Made by a program: the position numbers and the translations under genes. A DNA stretch of 15,391 nucleotides from Gammaproteobacteria bacterium UBA2168. GTDB lineage: Bacteria; Pseudomonadota; Gammaproteobacteria; Pseudomonadales; Azotimanducaceae. Location of the stretch: the NCBI GenBank assembly GCA_002327525.1, contig DCWG01000027.1, positions 1-15,391 on the forward strand. Reading direction: 5' to 3'. Positions 1 to 7,225 of the stretch are shown piece by piece. The notes beneath the pieces are model-generated. The model made no database searches, was not told the DNA's origin, and saw only the letters and a program-made list of their open reading frames with translations. Within the stretch, counting starts at the first letter, position 1. Each line of letters begins with the position of its first letter.

Positions 1-2
1 AC

Positions 3-626
3 ATCCAGGAGAATACGACATTTGCCTTGAGATGTACGGGACCAGGCGGGGAGGTGCTTCGATCCGTATTCATCACGGCCGTCGCAGACGGTTCCGGAGG
101 TGGTGACGACGGTGGTGGTGGGGGCAACCACGTACCGGATCCGACGGTGACCTTTAGCGTGAGCAAGAAAACGGTGTCTGCCGGTGGCGCGGTCACGCTG
201 TCCTGGCAAACTCAGAATGCAGCGGCCTGCCAGACCAGCGGGGGATGGGCCGGTGGTATCGGAACTTCGGGTACACGTATTGTGAAGGGAATCGACGAGA
301 AGACCACGTTCTCCATTTCGTGCTCGAGGAATGAAAAGCACGTGATTAAGATGGTTACGGTTTCGGTGCGAAGCGACGTGGTGCTCAAGTGGCAGGCACC
401 GACGAAGAACACCAACGGCACCCGGCTGAAAGATCTCGCTGGGTACCGTATCCATTACGGCAAGAAAGTGGGCAAATTCACATTTTCGGTGAAGGTGAAC
501 GACCAAACGGCAACCGAATGGCTATTGCCGCTGGTATCCGGCACCTGGCACGTTGCGATGACCGCATATGATAGCAACGGGGATGAAAGCGAACGTTCCA
601 ATATTGTGACGAAAGTCGCACCGTAA
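3..626 (+). CDS. Secreted Ig-like / fibronectin type III protein, 3' part (5' end outside window)
   Basis: The frame is open from the window edge, so the true start lies upstream; the TTG at 27 sits inside a typical Ig-like strand and is not a believable start. About 207 residues are visible. Counting from that TTG codon, they hold the end of one Ig-like domain (to about residue 22), a Gly/Asp-rich linker (about 23-34), a second Ig-like domain (about 38-115, with strand motif VTLSW and a Cys pair) and a C-terminal fibronectin type III domain (about 118-197, with GYRIHYG and WHVAMTAYDSNGDES). This architecture is typical of exported surface or matrix proteins. The C-terminus carries no PEP-CTERM sorting signal. 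It lies 67 bases upstream of prsT on the same strand, so it may share that exopolysaccharide/protein-sorting context, though this is inference. No enzymatic motif is visible. Specific function unknown. Confidence 0.8.
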   Translation: MQENTTFALRCTGPGGEVLRSVFITAVADGSGGGDDGGGGGNHVPDPTVTFSVSKKTVSAGGAVTLSWQTQNAAACQTSGGWAGGIGTSGTRIVKGIDEKTTFSISCSRNEKHVIKMVTVSVRSDVVLKWQAPTKNTNGTRLKDLAGYRIHYGKKVGKFTFSVKVNDQTATEWLLPLVSGTWHVAMTAYDSNGDESERSNIVTKVAP

Positions 627-693
627 AGAATCGGAACTGTCTTGACGCAGGGCAGGCGCTAAAATCGACACTTGAGTAATCAAAGGAGCTGCC

Positions 694-3435
694 ATGCGTG
701 ACATCGCGTGGATTCGACATGGATTGTACATCACGCTGATTCTGGTTCTTGCGGCGTGCGACGGCACCACAGCGGAGGAACATTTCGAGCAGGCCCGGGT
801 CTTGTACGCCGAGCGTGATCTGGACTCAGCCACCATCGAGCTGAAAAATGCCATCAACAAGCAGGATGAGCATGCGCAGGCGCATTTACTGCTAGGGCAT
901 GTTCGATTTCAGCTGAACGAGTATCCCCAGGCACTCCTGGAATACCAGAAGGCCCTGGATCTGGGACTGGACGATGACGAGGTGCGTGCCGGGTGGCTGC
1001 AAAGCAAGGTACGCATGGGCCGTTATCAGGAGGTGATCGGTGAACTGGCCGACCAGTCCGCACTTACGGCCCCCTTCGCGCTGGTACTGGCCGATGCCTA
1101 CTTCGTGGCGGATGAGCCGGCTCTTGCGCAAAAGTGGTATCAGCGCTCACTTTCGCTACCGCGAGCCCACGTCGGTCTTGCCACCATCGCATGGAGTCAG
1201 GGTGACCTCGACAGGGCAGGCAGCTATTTCGATCGTGCCGTGGAGATGGACAAATGGGACAGGGATGCATGGCTGAGGCGCGGTGATTTCTATCTGGCCC
1301 AGGGCGATGCGAGCGAAGCGCGGCGCTCTTTTGAGGTGGCACGAGGACTTCCCGGCGGTCGTATGGCAGCGCGCCTGCGCATCGTACGCAGTTATCTCGC
1401 GGAAGCCGATCTGGAGACCGCACGCCGGCTCATCGACGAAATCGTGGGCAAGGCATCCCGGCAAAGCGCCGCACAGTACCTGAAGGGTCTTGTGGCGTAC
1501 GAACAAGGGGATGACGAGGTGGCGGAGAAATCGCTGGACAACGTGCTGCGAGCTGATCCGAATCATGCGCCTGCACGCTATCTGGTGGGACTCCTGCAGT
1601 ATCGCCAGGGCCGCTATGCGAGCGCCGAGAAAAACCTCACCCGCTTCCTGGATGGCAATCCGCAACAGGCACAGGCTCGCAAGTTGCTTGCATCCACGCA
1701 CATGGCGCGCAGGGATTTTTTGGCCGTGGTGCGCACGCTCGAACCGATCACGCTCGACAACCAGGATCCGGAAGTGCTTGCTCTGATCGGATCTGCGTAC
1801 ATGTCGCTCGGTGATCTCGTACAAGGAACCGCGGCGCTCGAGCGTGCGGTGCAACTGGCTCCGGACGCGGAGTTGCTCCGCAACCAACTCGCGCTCGGAT
1901 TGATGGGTACCGGAGACGATGCGAAAGCACGAGCGTTACTGGAACATTTGGGTGAATCAAACGAGGCCCGGTTGCAGGGTGAATACCTGTCCGTGATGTT
2001 GTGGCTGAAGGATGGTGACACAGTTGCAGCCGAGCAATTGGTCGACCAGATGCTCGCACGCAATCCAGACGGTGCACTCGGCTACAGCCTGAAAGGTAGC
2101 ATCGCGCTCAGTGAAGGCGATACGGTCGCTGCCCGGGCTGCGTTCGAGGCGGCGCTGGATAAAGATCCGCTTTACCTGCCCGCCGTCGAGAACCTCGCCG
2201 CACTCGCCATGAATGACGGCGATAGCGAACGTGCAGCGGACTATTACGAGGGGCTTCTGGAGCGCGACGCGAACAATGTCGGCGCCCTGCTTGGTCTGGC
2301 GGATATGGCCATGCAACGCGCAGAACCGAATCAGGCGGAGATTCATCTGCGCACGGCGATCGACGGTAATGCCGAGTCCATTCCCGCACGCGTGGCGCTG
2401 CTGCGCCTGTATGTGCTGAGCAACGATCTGGAGAAGGCACGAGCGGCCGCGGAAGATGCGCTCAGGATAGCGCCGGGGTCCATCGACGTTCAGATATTAC
2501 GCGCAGAGGTCAGCTTGCGCAGCGGAGACGCTACTGGCGCAGTCGAACAGGTGAGCAAACTGCAGGAGGCTTTCGCGCAGGCCGACAACAATGCGCCGCT
2601 GGCGCTGGCGGTGGGCGGTCTGCAAGTACGTGTGGGAAATCTCACCCTGGCGCGCCGCAACTTCACGCGAGCACTGGAGCTTTCCGGTGACGAGCCGATA
2701 CAGGCGTTGCGTGGCCTGTTGCAGGTCGATGTGATGGAGGGCGCGCTGGCCAGCGCTCGTAGACGGCTCGAACGGGTGCGTGCGCTGGGAGGGGCGGGTG
2801 CTGCGCTCGATCTGCTTGAAGGCGATCTGGAATTGCGCGGGGGTAACCTGGACCGGGCAGAGCAACTCTACCGGGCGCTATCGGAGACCGAACATCGGGA
2901 CGCGACGCTGCGTCTGGCGCAACTGTACACGCAGCAGGGTGAGCGGGAACGCGGGGATGCCGTGTTACGTGACTGGTTGGTGCGAAACTCGTCGGATACG
3001 GGCGCGAAGACGTTGCTGGCAACCAACGCCCTGCAGGCCGGTCACACTGAGGATGCGGTCGCACAATTCGAGAAGATGATGCCGACAGACGATCCCGTCA
3101 TCCTCAACAATCTGGCGTGGTTGTACATGCAAAGGCGTGACGAACGCGCACTGGAACTGGCGCGCAGGGCTTATGAAAAAGCACCTGGCAATGCCGAGGT
3201 AGCGGATACCTTCGGCTGGATTCTGCTGGCGAACGGAATGAGCAGAGAAGCGGTATCCATTCTCACCGAGAGTGCCAGGTCACTACCGGACAATGCGACC
3301 ATTCAGTACCACCTCGGCATTGCGCATATGGAATCCGGGTCCACGGCACTGGCCAAAATGGCATTGCAACGTGCGATCGATCTCGGGAGATTCCCCGAGT
3401 TCGAACAGGCGCGTGAGGCGCTGGACACACTCTGA
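694..3435 (+). CDS. prsT: PEP-CTERM/XrtA system TPR-repeat lipoprotein PrsT
   Basis: A 913-residue protein that begins with a lipoprotein signal: hydrophobic segment at residues 11-21 and lipobox LAAC with the acylated Cys at 22. The rest is almost entirely tandem tetratricopeptide repeats; clear units begin near residues 28 (AEEHFEQARVLY), 62 (AHLLLGHVRFQL), 293 (ARYLVGLLQYRQGRY) and 360 (LALIGSAYMSLGDL), and they continue to the C-terminus. Length, N-terminal pattern and overall repeat style match the PEP-CTERM TPR lipoprotein family found with exosortase A and exopolysaccharide genes in Gram-negative bacteria. It probably acts as a periplasmic scaffold in polysaccharide assembly or export. 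The residue after the lipid-bearing Cys is Asp, which in E. coli favours retention in the inner membrane. The start is supported by AAAGGAG at 682-688, five bases before ATG. No exosortase, prsK or prsR is visible in the window; they could lie upstream. It ends TGA, convergent with the next operon. Confidence 0.87.
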   Translation: MRDIAWIRHGLYITLILVLAACDGTTAEEHFEQARVLYAERDLDSATIELKNAINKQDEHAQAHLLLGHVRFQLNEYPQALLEYQKALDLGLDDDEVRAGWLQSKVRMGRYQEVIGELADQSALTAPFALVLADAYFVADEPALAQKWYQRSLSLPRAHVGLATIAWSQGDLDRAGSYFDRAVEMDKWDRDAWLRRGDFYLAQGDASEARRSFEVARGLPGGRMAARLRIVRSYLAEADLETARRLIDEIVGKASRQSAAQYLKGLVAYEQGDDEVAEKSLDNVLRADPNHAPARYLVGLLQYRQGRYASAEKNLTRFLDGNPQQAQARKLLASTHMARRDFLAVVRTLEPITLDNQDPEVLALIGSAYMSLGDLVQGTAALERAVQLAPDAELLRNQLALGLMGTGDDAKARALLEHLGESNEARLQGEYLSVMLWLKDGDTVAAEQLVDQMLARNPDGALGYSLKGSIALSEGDTVAARAAFEAALDKDPLYLPAVENLAALAMNDGDSERAADYYEGLLERDANNVGALLGLADMAMQRAEPNQAEIHLRTAIDGNAESIPARVALLRLYVLSNDLEKARAAAEDALRIAPGSIDVQILRAEVSLRSGDATGAVEQVSKLQEAFAQADNNAPLALAVGGLQVRVGNLTLARRNFTRALELSGDEPIQALRGLLQVDVMEGALASARRRLERVRALGGAGAALDLLEGDLELRGGNLDRAEQLYRALSETEHRDATLRLAQLYTQQGERERGDAVLRDWLVRNSSDTGAKTLLATNALQAGHTEDAVAQFEKMMPTDDPVILNNLAWLYMQRRDERALELARRAYEKAPGNAEVADTFGWILLANGMSREAVSILTESARSLPDNATIQYHLGIAHMESGSTALAKMALQRAIDLGRFPEFEQAREALDTL

Positions 3436-3573
3436 AGAGCGCCCCCGTACGTTCGCAGATCGTTTACAACGCGCCCACAGGCTCTTCACGTAACGAGATG
3501 CCGGTTCTGGGAGAATAGTATTCGGCGACGTGCCTCGGGGTGGGTCCAGGCAGTGCATCACCTGAGTGATCGC
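3436..3573. other. Convergent intergenic gap
   Basis: This 138-base gap separates the converging ends of prsT and the crotonase-fold gene. A short inverted repeat AAGAGC/GCTCTT (3435-3440 and 3481-3486) is separated by about 40 bases, too far apart to make a confident terminator, and no U-tract follows. No small gene with a Shine-Dalgarno site was recognised. Confidence 0.5.
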
Positions 3574-4377
3574 CTAGTGACCCTCGAAGTCTGGGGTTCT
3601 CTTCTCCTTGAAGGCACGTCGCCCTTCCTTGTAATCGTTGCTGTCGAAACAGGCGTTCACGAGTGCTTCTACCGCGGCGATTTGGTCTTCTCTGGCGCCA
3701 CGTTCCCAAACATTTACAGCGGCCTTGGCGGCCTTCACCGTCAACGGTGCGTTGCCGGCGATGGTCTTTGCGTAATCGAGAACCCGTGCCTCTATCGTGT
3801 CGCGCTCGGCGATGAAATTTATCAGCCCCATGTCGAGCGCTTCCGTTGCGTCCATGAAGCGCGCGGACAACATGATGTCGCGGGCCCGGCTCGGGCCCAC
3901 GAGGCGTATAAGTTTGGCGAGACCCTCGTATTCGTAGCCGAGTCCGAGTCTCGCGGCGGGAATGCCGAAACGCGAATCGGGGGTTGCAAACCGGATGTCC
4001 GCCGACAGTGCCGTGGCGAGGCCACCGCCGATGCAAAAACCTTCGATCAGGCCGATTACCGGTTTATCGAAGGTGGCGAGCGCCCTGCTGCCTGCACCCG
4101 CTATTCGGCCATATTCGGCCTTCTGATCCGCACTGCCACGTTTGTCGTCGAATTCGGAAATGTCGGCGCCCGAGACGAAGGCTTTGCCACCGGCGCCGCG
4201 CAGGATCACCACGCGGACATCGTCGTCCTCGGCGAAAGCCGTCATGACGCCCGCCATACCCTGCCACATCTCCAGCGACAGGGCGTTGTGACGCGCAGGG
4301 TTGTTGAAGATCATCCATCCGATGCCGTTTTCGCTGTGTGCAAGCATGCGTTTGGTTTTGAGCTCGAGTGTTTTCAT
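3574..4377 (-). CDS. Enoyl-CoA hydratase/isomerase (crotonase) family protein lacking both catalytic glutamates
   Basis: A 267-residue, full-length crotonase-fold protein. The CoA/oxyanion-hole elements are intact: GKAFVSGADI (residues 64-73) and GFCIGGGLATAL (113-124), with G118 at the second oxyanion position. In classical hydratases the two acid/base glutamates (rat Glu144 and Glu164) align by eye with A121 and A141 (motif FGIPAARLGLGY, 137-148), so both are Ala. Straight hydration of a trans-2-enoyl-CoA is therefore doubtful; isomerase, decarboxylase, hydrolase or another thioester reaction is possible. E149 and E151 lie near the active-site loop. The ATG is one base beyond the TGA of the upstream CoA-ester lyase, with GGAGGGAG in that gene's 3' end as ribosome site, so translation is coupled. 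It is the last gene of the MaoC-lyase-crotonase operon and ends with TAG. Family certain; specific reaction unknown. Confidence 0.88.
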   Translation of the reverse strand: MKTLELKTKRMLAHSENGIGWMIFNNPARHNALSLEMWQGMAGVMTAFAEDDDVRVVILRGAGGKAFVSGADISEFDDKRGSADQKAEYGRIAGAGSRALATFDKPVIGLIEGFCIGGGLATALSADIRFATPDSRFGIPAARLGLGYEYEGLAKLIRLVGPSRARDIMLSARFMDATEALDMGLINFIAERDTIEARVLDYAKTIAGNAPLTVKAAKAAVNVWERGAREDQIAAVEALVNACFDSNDYKEGRRAFKEKRTPDFEGH

Positions 4378-4378
4378 T

Positions 4379-5320
4379 TCAATGTTCCGCTCCCTCCACG
4401 TTTCTGTGTGAGAGTTGGGCTTCTATCTGGTGGTGGCGAGCAATTAGTTTTTGCGCCCGGGTCAGGTGCGGTACATCGACCATTCTGCCTTCAAACGAGA
4501 AGGCCATGCGTCCCTGGGCTCGAGCAATCTCGAACGCCTCCAGCAAACGGGTGCACGTCTCGATCTCCTCCGTCGAGGGTGAGAACGCCTCGTTGACGAT
4601 GTCGATCTGTGACGGGTGGATCGTGATCTTGCCGGTGTAACCGGACCATGCGCTGCGCAGGCATTCCTCCCGCAGCCCTTGCAAGTCTCGAATGTCGGTG
4701 AATACGGTGTCCAGGGGCTGGACACCGCCCGCTGCCGCGCACAGGAGTGTGTGCGTGTGGCAGTGCCGGTAGATGTCCAGGTAAGTGCCGTCCGGCAGAC
4801 GGTTTCTGGGTGCTCCGAGCGCGGAAGACAAATCCTCCGCGCCCCAGGACAAGGCGATTACGCGACGACAATCCGTGAAGGTCGGTAGGTTCAGCACACC
4901 CGCCGGGGTTTCGGTGGAGACCAGGATCAACCCGACATCGCCCTGTGGATGGCCGTGTTCGTTTTCGCAGCGCGTCACGATCTCATCGATACGCTCGAGC
5001 TCGGAGAGGTTCGATACCTTGGGCACAACGTAGGCATCGGGTGGGTGGCGCATCGTGACGCGCAGGTCTTCATTACCCCACGGAGTGTCAAGTGGGTTCA
5101 TGCGCACGATGCGCTCCTGGGATCCGAAGGAAACGTCCCTGAGCCATCCCGCGACGATTTCTCGGGTCTCGTCCTTGCGTTTCGGGGTGACCGCGTCCTC
5201 GAGATCCAGAACGAGACCATCCGCATTGGAGGCCAATGCCTTCGATAGCATCTTCTCGTTTGCGCCCGGGACGAAGTGCGCCGAGCGGCGTAGCCTATCC
5301 ACACCTGGCGAGTGGTTCAT
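4379..5320 (-). CDS. HpcH/HpaI aldolase / CitE-like CoA-ester lyase
   Basis: A 313-residue TIM-barrel lyase of the citrate-lyase beta / malyl-CoA lyase superfamily, expected to cleave a 3-hydroxyacyl-CoA to acetyl-CoA plus an oxo-acid using Mg2+. Visible signature elements are FVPG (16-19), DLEDAVTPKRK (39-49), the substrate-binding VRMN Arg (R73), putative metal ligands E137 (in STETPAG) and D163 (in WGAEDL), TIHPSQ (233-238) and C-terminal EGRMVD with D282. The WGAEDL motif and the following segment resemble, as I recall it, mycobacterial Rv2498c, which acts on HMG-CoA and citramalyl-CoA; substrate here is inference. I chose the ATG at 5318-5320 because it overlaps the TGA of the upstream MaoC gene by four bases (ATGA); an in-frame ATG 42 bases further upstream would add 14 residues and overlap the MaoC coding region. 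Middle gene of a three-gene coupled operon. Confidence 0.88.
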   Translation of the reverse strand: MNHSPGVDRLRRSAHFVPGANEKMLSKALASNADGLVLDLEDAVTPKRKDETREIVAGWLRDVSFGSQERIVRMNPLDTPWGNEDLRVTMRHPPDAYVVPKVSNLSELERIDEIVTRCENEHGHPQGDVGLILVSTETPAGVLNLPTFTDCRRVIALSWGAEDLSSALGAPRNRLPDGTYLDIYRHCHTHTLLCAAAGGVQPLDTVFTDIRDLQGLREECLRSAWSGYTGKITIHPSQIDIVNEAFSPSTEEIETCTRLLEAFEIARAQGRMAFSFEGRMVDVPHLTRAQKLIARHHQIEAQLSHRNVEGAEH

Positions 5321-5769
5321 GCCGGTTGGCGCATCATCATGCCCTTGCGCAGGCACCGGCACACGATCTCACCGCGCTGATTGGTGGCGATGTGTTCGAA
5401 AGTGACGATGCCCCGATCGGATTTGCTCCGGCTTTCGCGCTTTTCGACGATGGTGGTCGCGGCAGTTAGCGTGTCTCCGATGAATACCGGATTCGGAAAG
5501 GTCGTTTCGTCGAAGCCCAGATTGCCGAGTGTGGTTCCGAGCGTGGTATCGCCCACTGAAAGACCCACTACCAGGCCGAGCGTGAAGATGCTGTTGACCA
5601 GGATCTGTCCGTGCAGCGTACCTGACGCGAACTCCACATCCAGGTGTAGGGGTTGAGGATTGTGCGTGAGTGCGGTGAACAGGAGATTGTCCGTCTGCGT
5701 CACGGTGCGCGAGGGCTGGTGCTGGAAGCGCTCCCCGACGTTCAGTTCTTCAAAGTATAGCCCGGGCAT
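5317..5769 (-). CDS. MaoC-like (hotdog) hydratase/dehydratase
   Basis: A 150-residue single-hotdog protein of the MaoC/(R)-hydratase group, likely adding water to an enoyl-CoA or removing it from a 3-hydroxyacyl-CoA. The hydratase-2 motif region reads LTHNPQPLHLDVEFA (residues 34-48): the catalytic His is present (H42), but the partner five residues earlier, normally Asp, is Asn (N37). The second half carries NPVFIGDTL, the usual PGDTL-type turn. Its stop codon overlaps the start of the CoA-ester lyase by four bases, and the two probably act in sequence (hydrate, then cleave). It is the first gene of the minus-strand operon and diverges from an acyl-CoA dehydrogenase across 86 bases. No good Shine-Dalgarno sequence is seen upstream of the ATG, so its start is less certain than its neighbours', although the protein's N-terminus (YFEELNVGERF) is standard for the family. 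Confidence 0.87.
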   Translation of the reverse strand: MPGLYFEELNVGERFQHQPSRTVTQTDNLLFTALTHNPQPLHLDVEFASGTLHGQILVNSIFTLGLVVGLSVGDTTLGTTLGNLGFDETTFPNPVFIGDTLTAATTIVEKRESRSKSDRGIVTFEHIATNQRGEIVCRCLRKGMMMRQPA

Positions 5770-5807
5770 AGGAACACGGTAGCGGGACGGTGCGAGATTG
5801 CCAAGTC

Positions 5808-5835
5808 GTCATGACCTGAGCAATGATGGTGCTCA
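5808..5835. promoter_or_regulatory. Candidate operator in divergent promoter region
   Basis: The 86-base gap between the divergent MaoC and acyl-CoA dehydrogenase genes holds a perfect inverted repeat TGAGCA-N7-TGCTCA (5817-5835), immediately preceded by an 8-base palindrome GTCATGAC (5808-5815). Spacing and position suit a dimeric repressor such as a TetR- or GntR-type acyl-CoA regulator that could control both directions. No regulator gene lies in the window and I do not recognise the half-site. Promoter hexamers are weak on either strand, so the operator call rests on symmetry and location alone. Confidence 0.4.
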
Positions 5836-5855
5836 TATCGTAGTGGGAGATCGCC

Positions 5856-7022
5856 TTGGATTTTGGGGTTTCGGAGGAACATCAACTCATACGCGACGCG
5901 GTGCGCAAAGCTTGCTCGGACTTTCCAGACGAGTACTGGGCGAGGCTCGACAAGACGCACGAATTCCCGTGGGATTTCTACAATGCCATGGCGGAAGCGG
6001 GGTGGGTTGGCATTGCGATACCCGAGGAGTACGGAGGCAGTGGCCGTGGTGTGACTGAGGCGAGCATCGTGCTTGAGGAAGTGGCGGCCTCCGGCGCCGC
6101 AATGAATGGCTGCACCAGTCTGCATCTGTCGATCTTCGGCATGGAGCCGGTGGTGCGCTATGGCAGTGACGATATCCGCCAGAAGTACCTGCCGCGTGTC
6201 GCAAGCGGCGAAATGCACGTGGCGTTCGGAGTGACGGAACCCGATGCGGGCACGAACACGACAGCCATTACAACCAGCGCTCGCCGGGAGGGAGACCACT
6301 ACCTCGTACGCGGCCGCAAGATATGGACTACCAAGGCGCTGATTGCGGAACGGGTACTGCTGCTAGTACGCACTACGCCCAAGGAAGAACTGGAGAAGAA
6401 AACCGGCGGGCTGACATTGCTGCTGGCCGAACTACAGCGGCCCGAGGTCACCATCTCACCGATCGACAAGGTCGGTCGAAACGCTGTGGCGACTTGCGAG
6501 GTGGTGTACGACGATCTGCCGGTTCAGGTCACTGATCGCGTTGGTGAGGAGGGCAAAGGTTTCCAGTATCTGCTGGCTGGGCTCAATGCAGAACGTATTT
6601 TGGTTGCCTCTGAGGCAGTCGGAATCGGGCGTGTGGCGTTGCGGCGGGCGGTGGACTACGCCAACGAACGGGTCGTATTCGATAGACCCATCGGCAAGAA
6701 TCAGGGTGTGTCCTTTCCGTTGGGTGAGGCGAAGATGCGACTTGATGCGGCGGAACTGATGGTACGCAAGGCGAGCTGGATGCTGGACAACGGCATGCCC
6801 TGCGGCGCGGAGGCCAACATGGCCAAGTGGCTGGCAGCAGAGGCGGCCTTTCAGACCGCGGATCAGGCCATGCAGACGCACGGTGGGTTTGGTTACGCCA
6901 GTGAATATCACGTGGAGCGATACTGGCGCGAGGCACGTCTGATGCGCATCGCACCGATTTCGCAGGAAATGGTGCTCAACTACGTGACTGAGCATGTACT
7001 GGAGCTGCCGAGGTCCTACTAA
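5856..7022 (+). CDS. Acyl-CoA dehydrogenase with an IVD/LCAD-type catalytic glutamate
   Basis: A 388-residue FAD-dependent acyl-CoA dehydrogenase that introduces an alpha-beta double bond into an acyl-CoA and passes electrons to ETF. Family features are the N-terminal helical domain, EEYGG (57-61), FAD-binding TEPDAGTN (127-134), IWTT (156-159) and QTHGGFGYASEYHVERYWREAR (from residue 340). At the site where short- and medium-chain enzymes have their base (the Glu of YEGT) this protein has P367 in RIAPISQE. Instead E246 in LNAERILVA lies where isovaleryl- and long-chain enzymes keep theirs, so the protein is probably active on a branched or bulky substrate. Start: TTG at 5856 with GGGAG at 5845-5849; an in-frame TAG at 5841-5843 excludes longer forms and no ATG/GTG fits. 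It diverges from the MaoC-lyase-crotonase operon and likely supplies its enoyl-CoA. Ends TAA. Confidence 0.9.
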   Translation: MDFGVSEEHQLIRDAVRKACSDFPDEYWARLDKTHEFPWDFYNAMAEAGWVGIAIPEEYGGSGRGVTEASIVLEEVAASGAAMNGCTSLHLSIFGMEPVVRYGSDDIRQKYLPRVASGEMHVAFGVTEPDAGTNTTAITTSARREGDHYLVRGRKIWTTKALIAERVLLLVRTTPKEELEKKTGGLTLLLAELQRPEVTISPIDKVGRNAVATCEVVYDDLPVQVTDRVGEEGKGFQYLLAGLNAERILVASEAVGIGRVALRRAVDYANERVVFDRPIGKNQGVSFPLGEAKMRLDAAELMVRKASWMLDNGMPCGAEANMAKWLAAEAAFQTADQAMQTHGGFGYASEYHVERYWREARLMRIAPISQEMVLNYVTEHVLELPRSY

Positions 7023-7041
7023 CCCTGATGTGGATTTCGTC

Positions 7042-7065
7042 CCCGCGCGCGGGTCCGACCGGTCG
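7042..7065. terminator. Pair of GC-rich palindromes between convergent genes
   Basis: Two perfect palindromes lie almost adjacent: CCCGCGCGCGGG (7042-7053) and CGACCGGTCG (7056-7065). They fall 19 bases after the acyl-CoA dehydrogenase stop and just beyond the end of the minus-strand frame at 7070, a natural place for a bidirectional transcription end. There is no U-tract and the palindromes have no free loop bases, so this is only a weak intrinsic-terminator candidate. Confidence 0.3.
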
Positions 7066-7069
7066 TGTC

Positions 7070-7225
7070 TCAGTCCGGCGCGCCCTGCTGCAGCGAGGCC
7101 ATGAACTGTTCGCCGGTGAGGCGTGGGTGTTCGCCCGTAAAATCGTAGCCCGTCGGTTTCTCATCCACGTAAATCTCTCCTTGCAGCGTGAAGATATTCG
7201 CGTCGTCGAAGGAACCGCTACTCAG
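7070..7225 (-). pseudogene. C-terminal remnant resembling a GFA-family (DUF636, glutathione-dependent formaldehyde-activating-like) protein
   Basis: Downstream of the VWA gene, in a different frame and overlapping its TGA, about 51 codons read like the C-terminus of a GFA-family protein: SGSFDDANIF, then GEIYVDEKPTGYDF, then PRLTGEQFMASL before a TGA at 7070-7072. The GS(F/L)DD...F...(H/E)I(Y/W)V order is the usual tail of that family. The zinc-binding cysteine core that should precede it is absent; upstream the frame runs into the VWA coding region without recognisable GFA sequence. It therefore looks like the leftover of a gene lost by deletion. A GTG at 7166-7168 with AAGGAGAG before it could start a 32-residue peptide, but I give that little weight. 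Family match is from memory, moderate at best. Confidence 0.42.

Noticed and set aside
27..29. TTG as start of the first gene
   Set aside because: The frame is open to the window edge and the residues before and after form a normal Ig-like strand, so the gene begins upstream.
600..623. PEP-CTERM sorting signal at the end of the first protein
   Set aside because: No Pro-Glu-Pro motif, transmembrane helix or basic tail is present; the protein ends in a fibronectin type III strand.
1156..1887. Minus-strand open frame of 243 codons inside prsT
   Set aside because: Antisense to TPR repeats, with no start signal and no recognisable domain.
3435..3486. AAGAGC/GCTCTT inverted repeat as terminator of prsT
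   Set aside because: Arms are only six bases with a loop of about 40 and there is no U-tract.
3553..4596. Long plus-strand open frame (347 codons) opposite the crotonase-fold gene
   Set aside because: It is antisense to two well-supported genes, and its translation shows no domain or ribosome site; it is open only because of the G+C-rich codon pattern of the true strand.
6976..7164. Minus-strand 62-codon frame starting ATG with AAGGAGAG upstream
   Set aside because: The ribosome-like site is attractive, but the product is Arg-rich, overlaps the 3' end of the acyl-CoA dehydrogenase and lacks domain features; another frame of the same bases shows the GFA-like tail.
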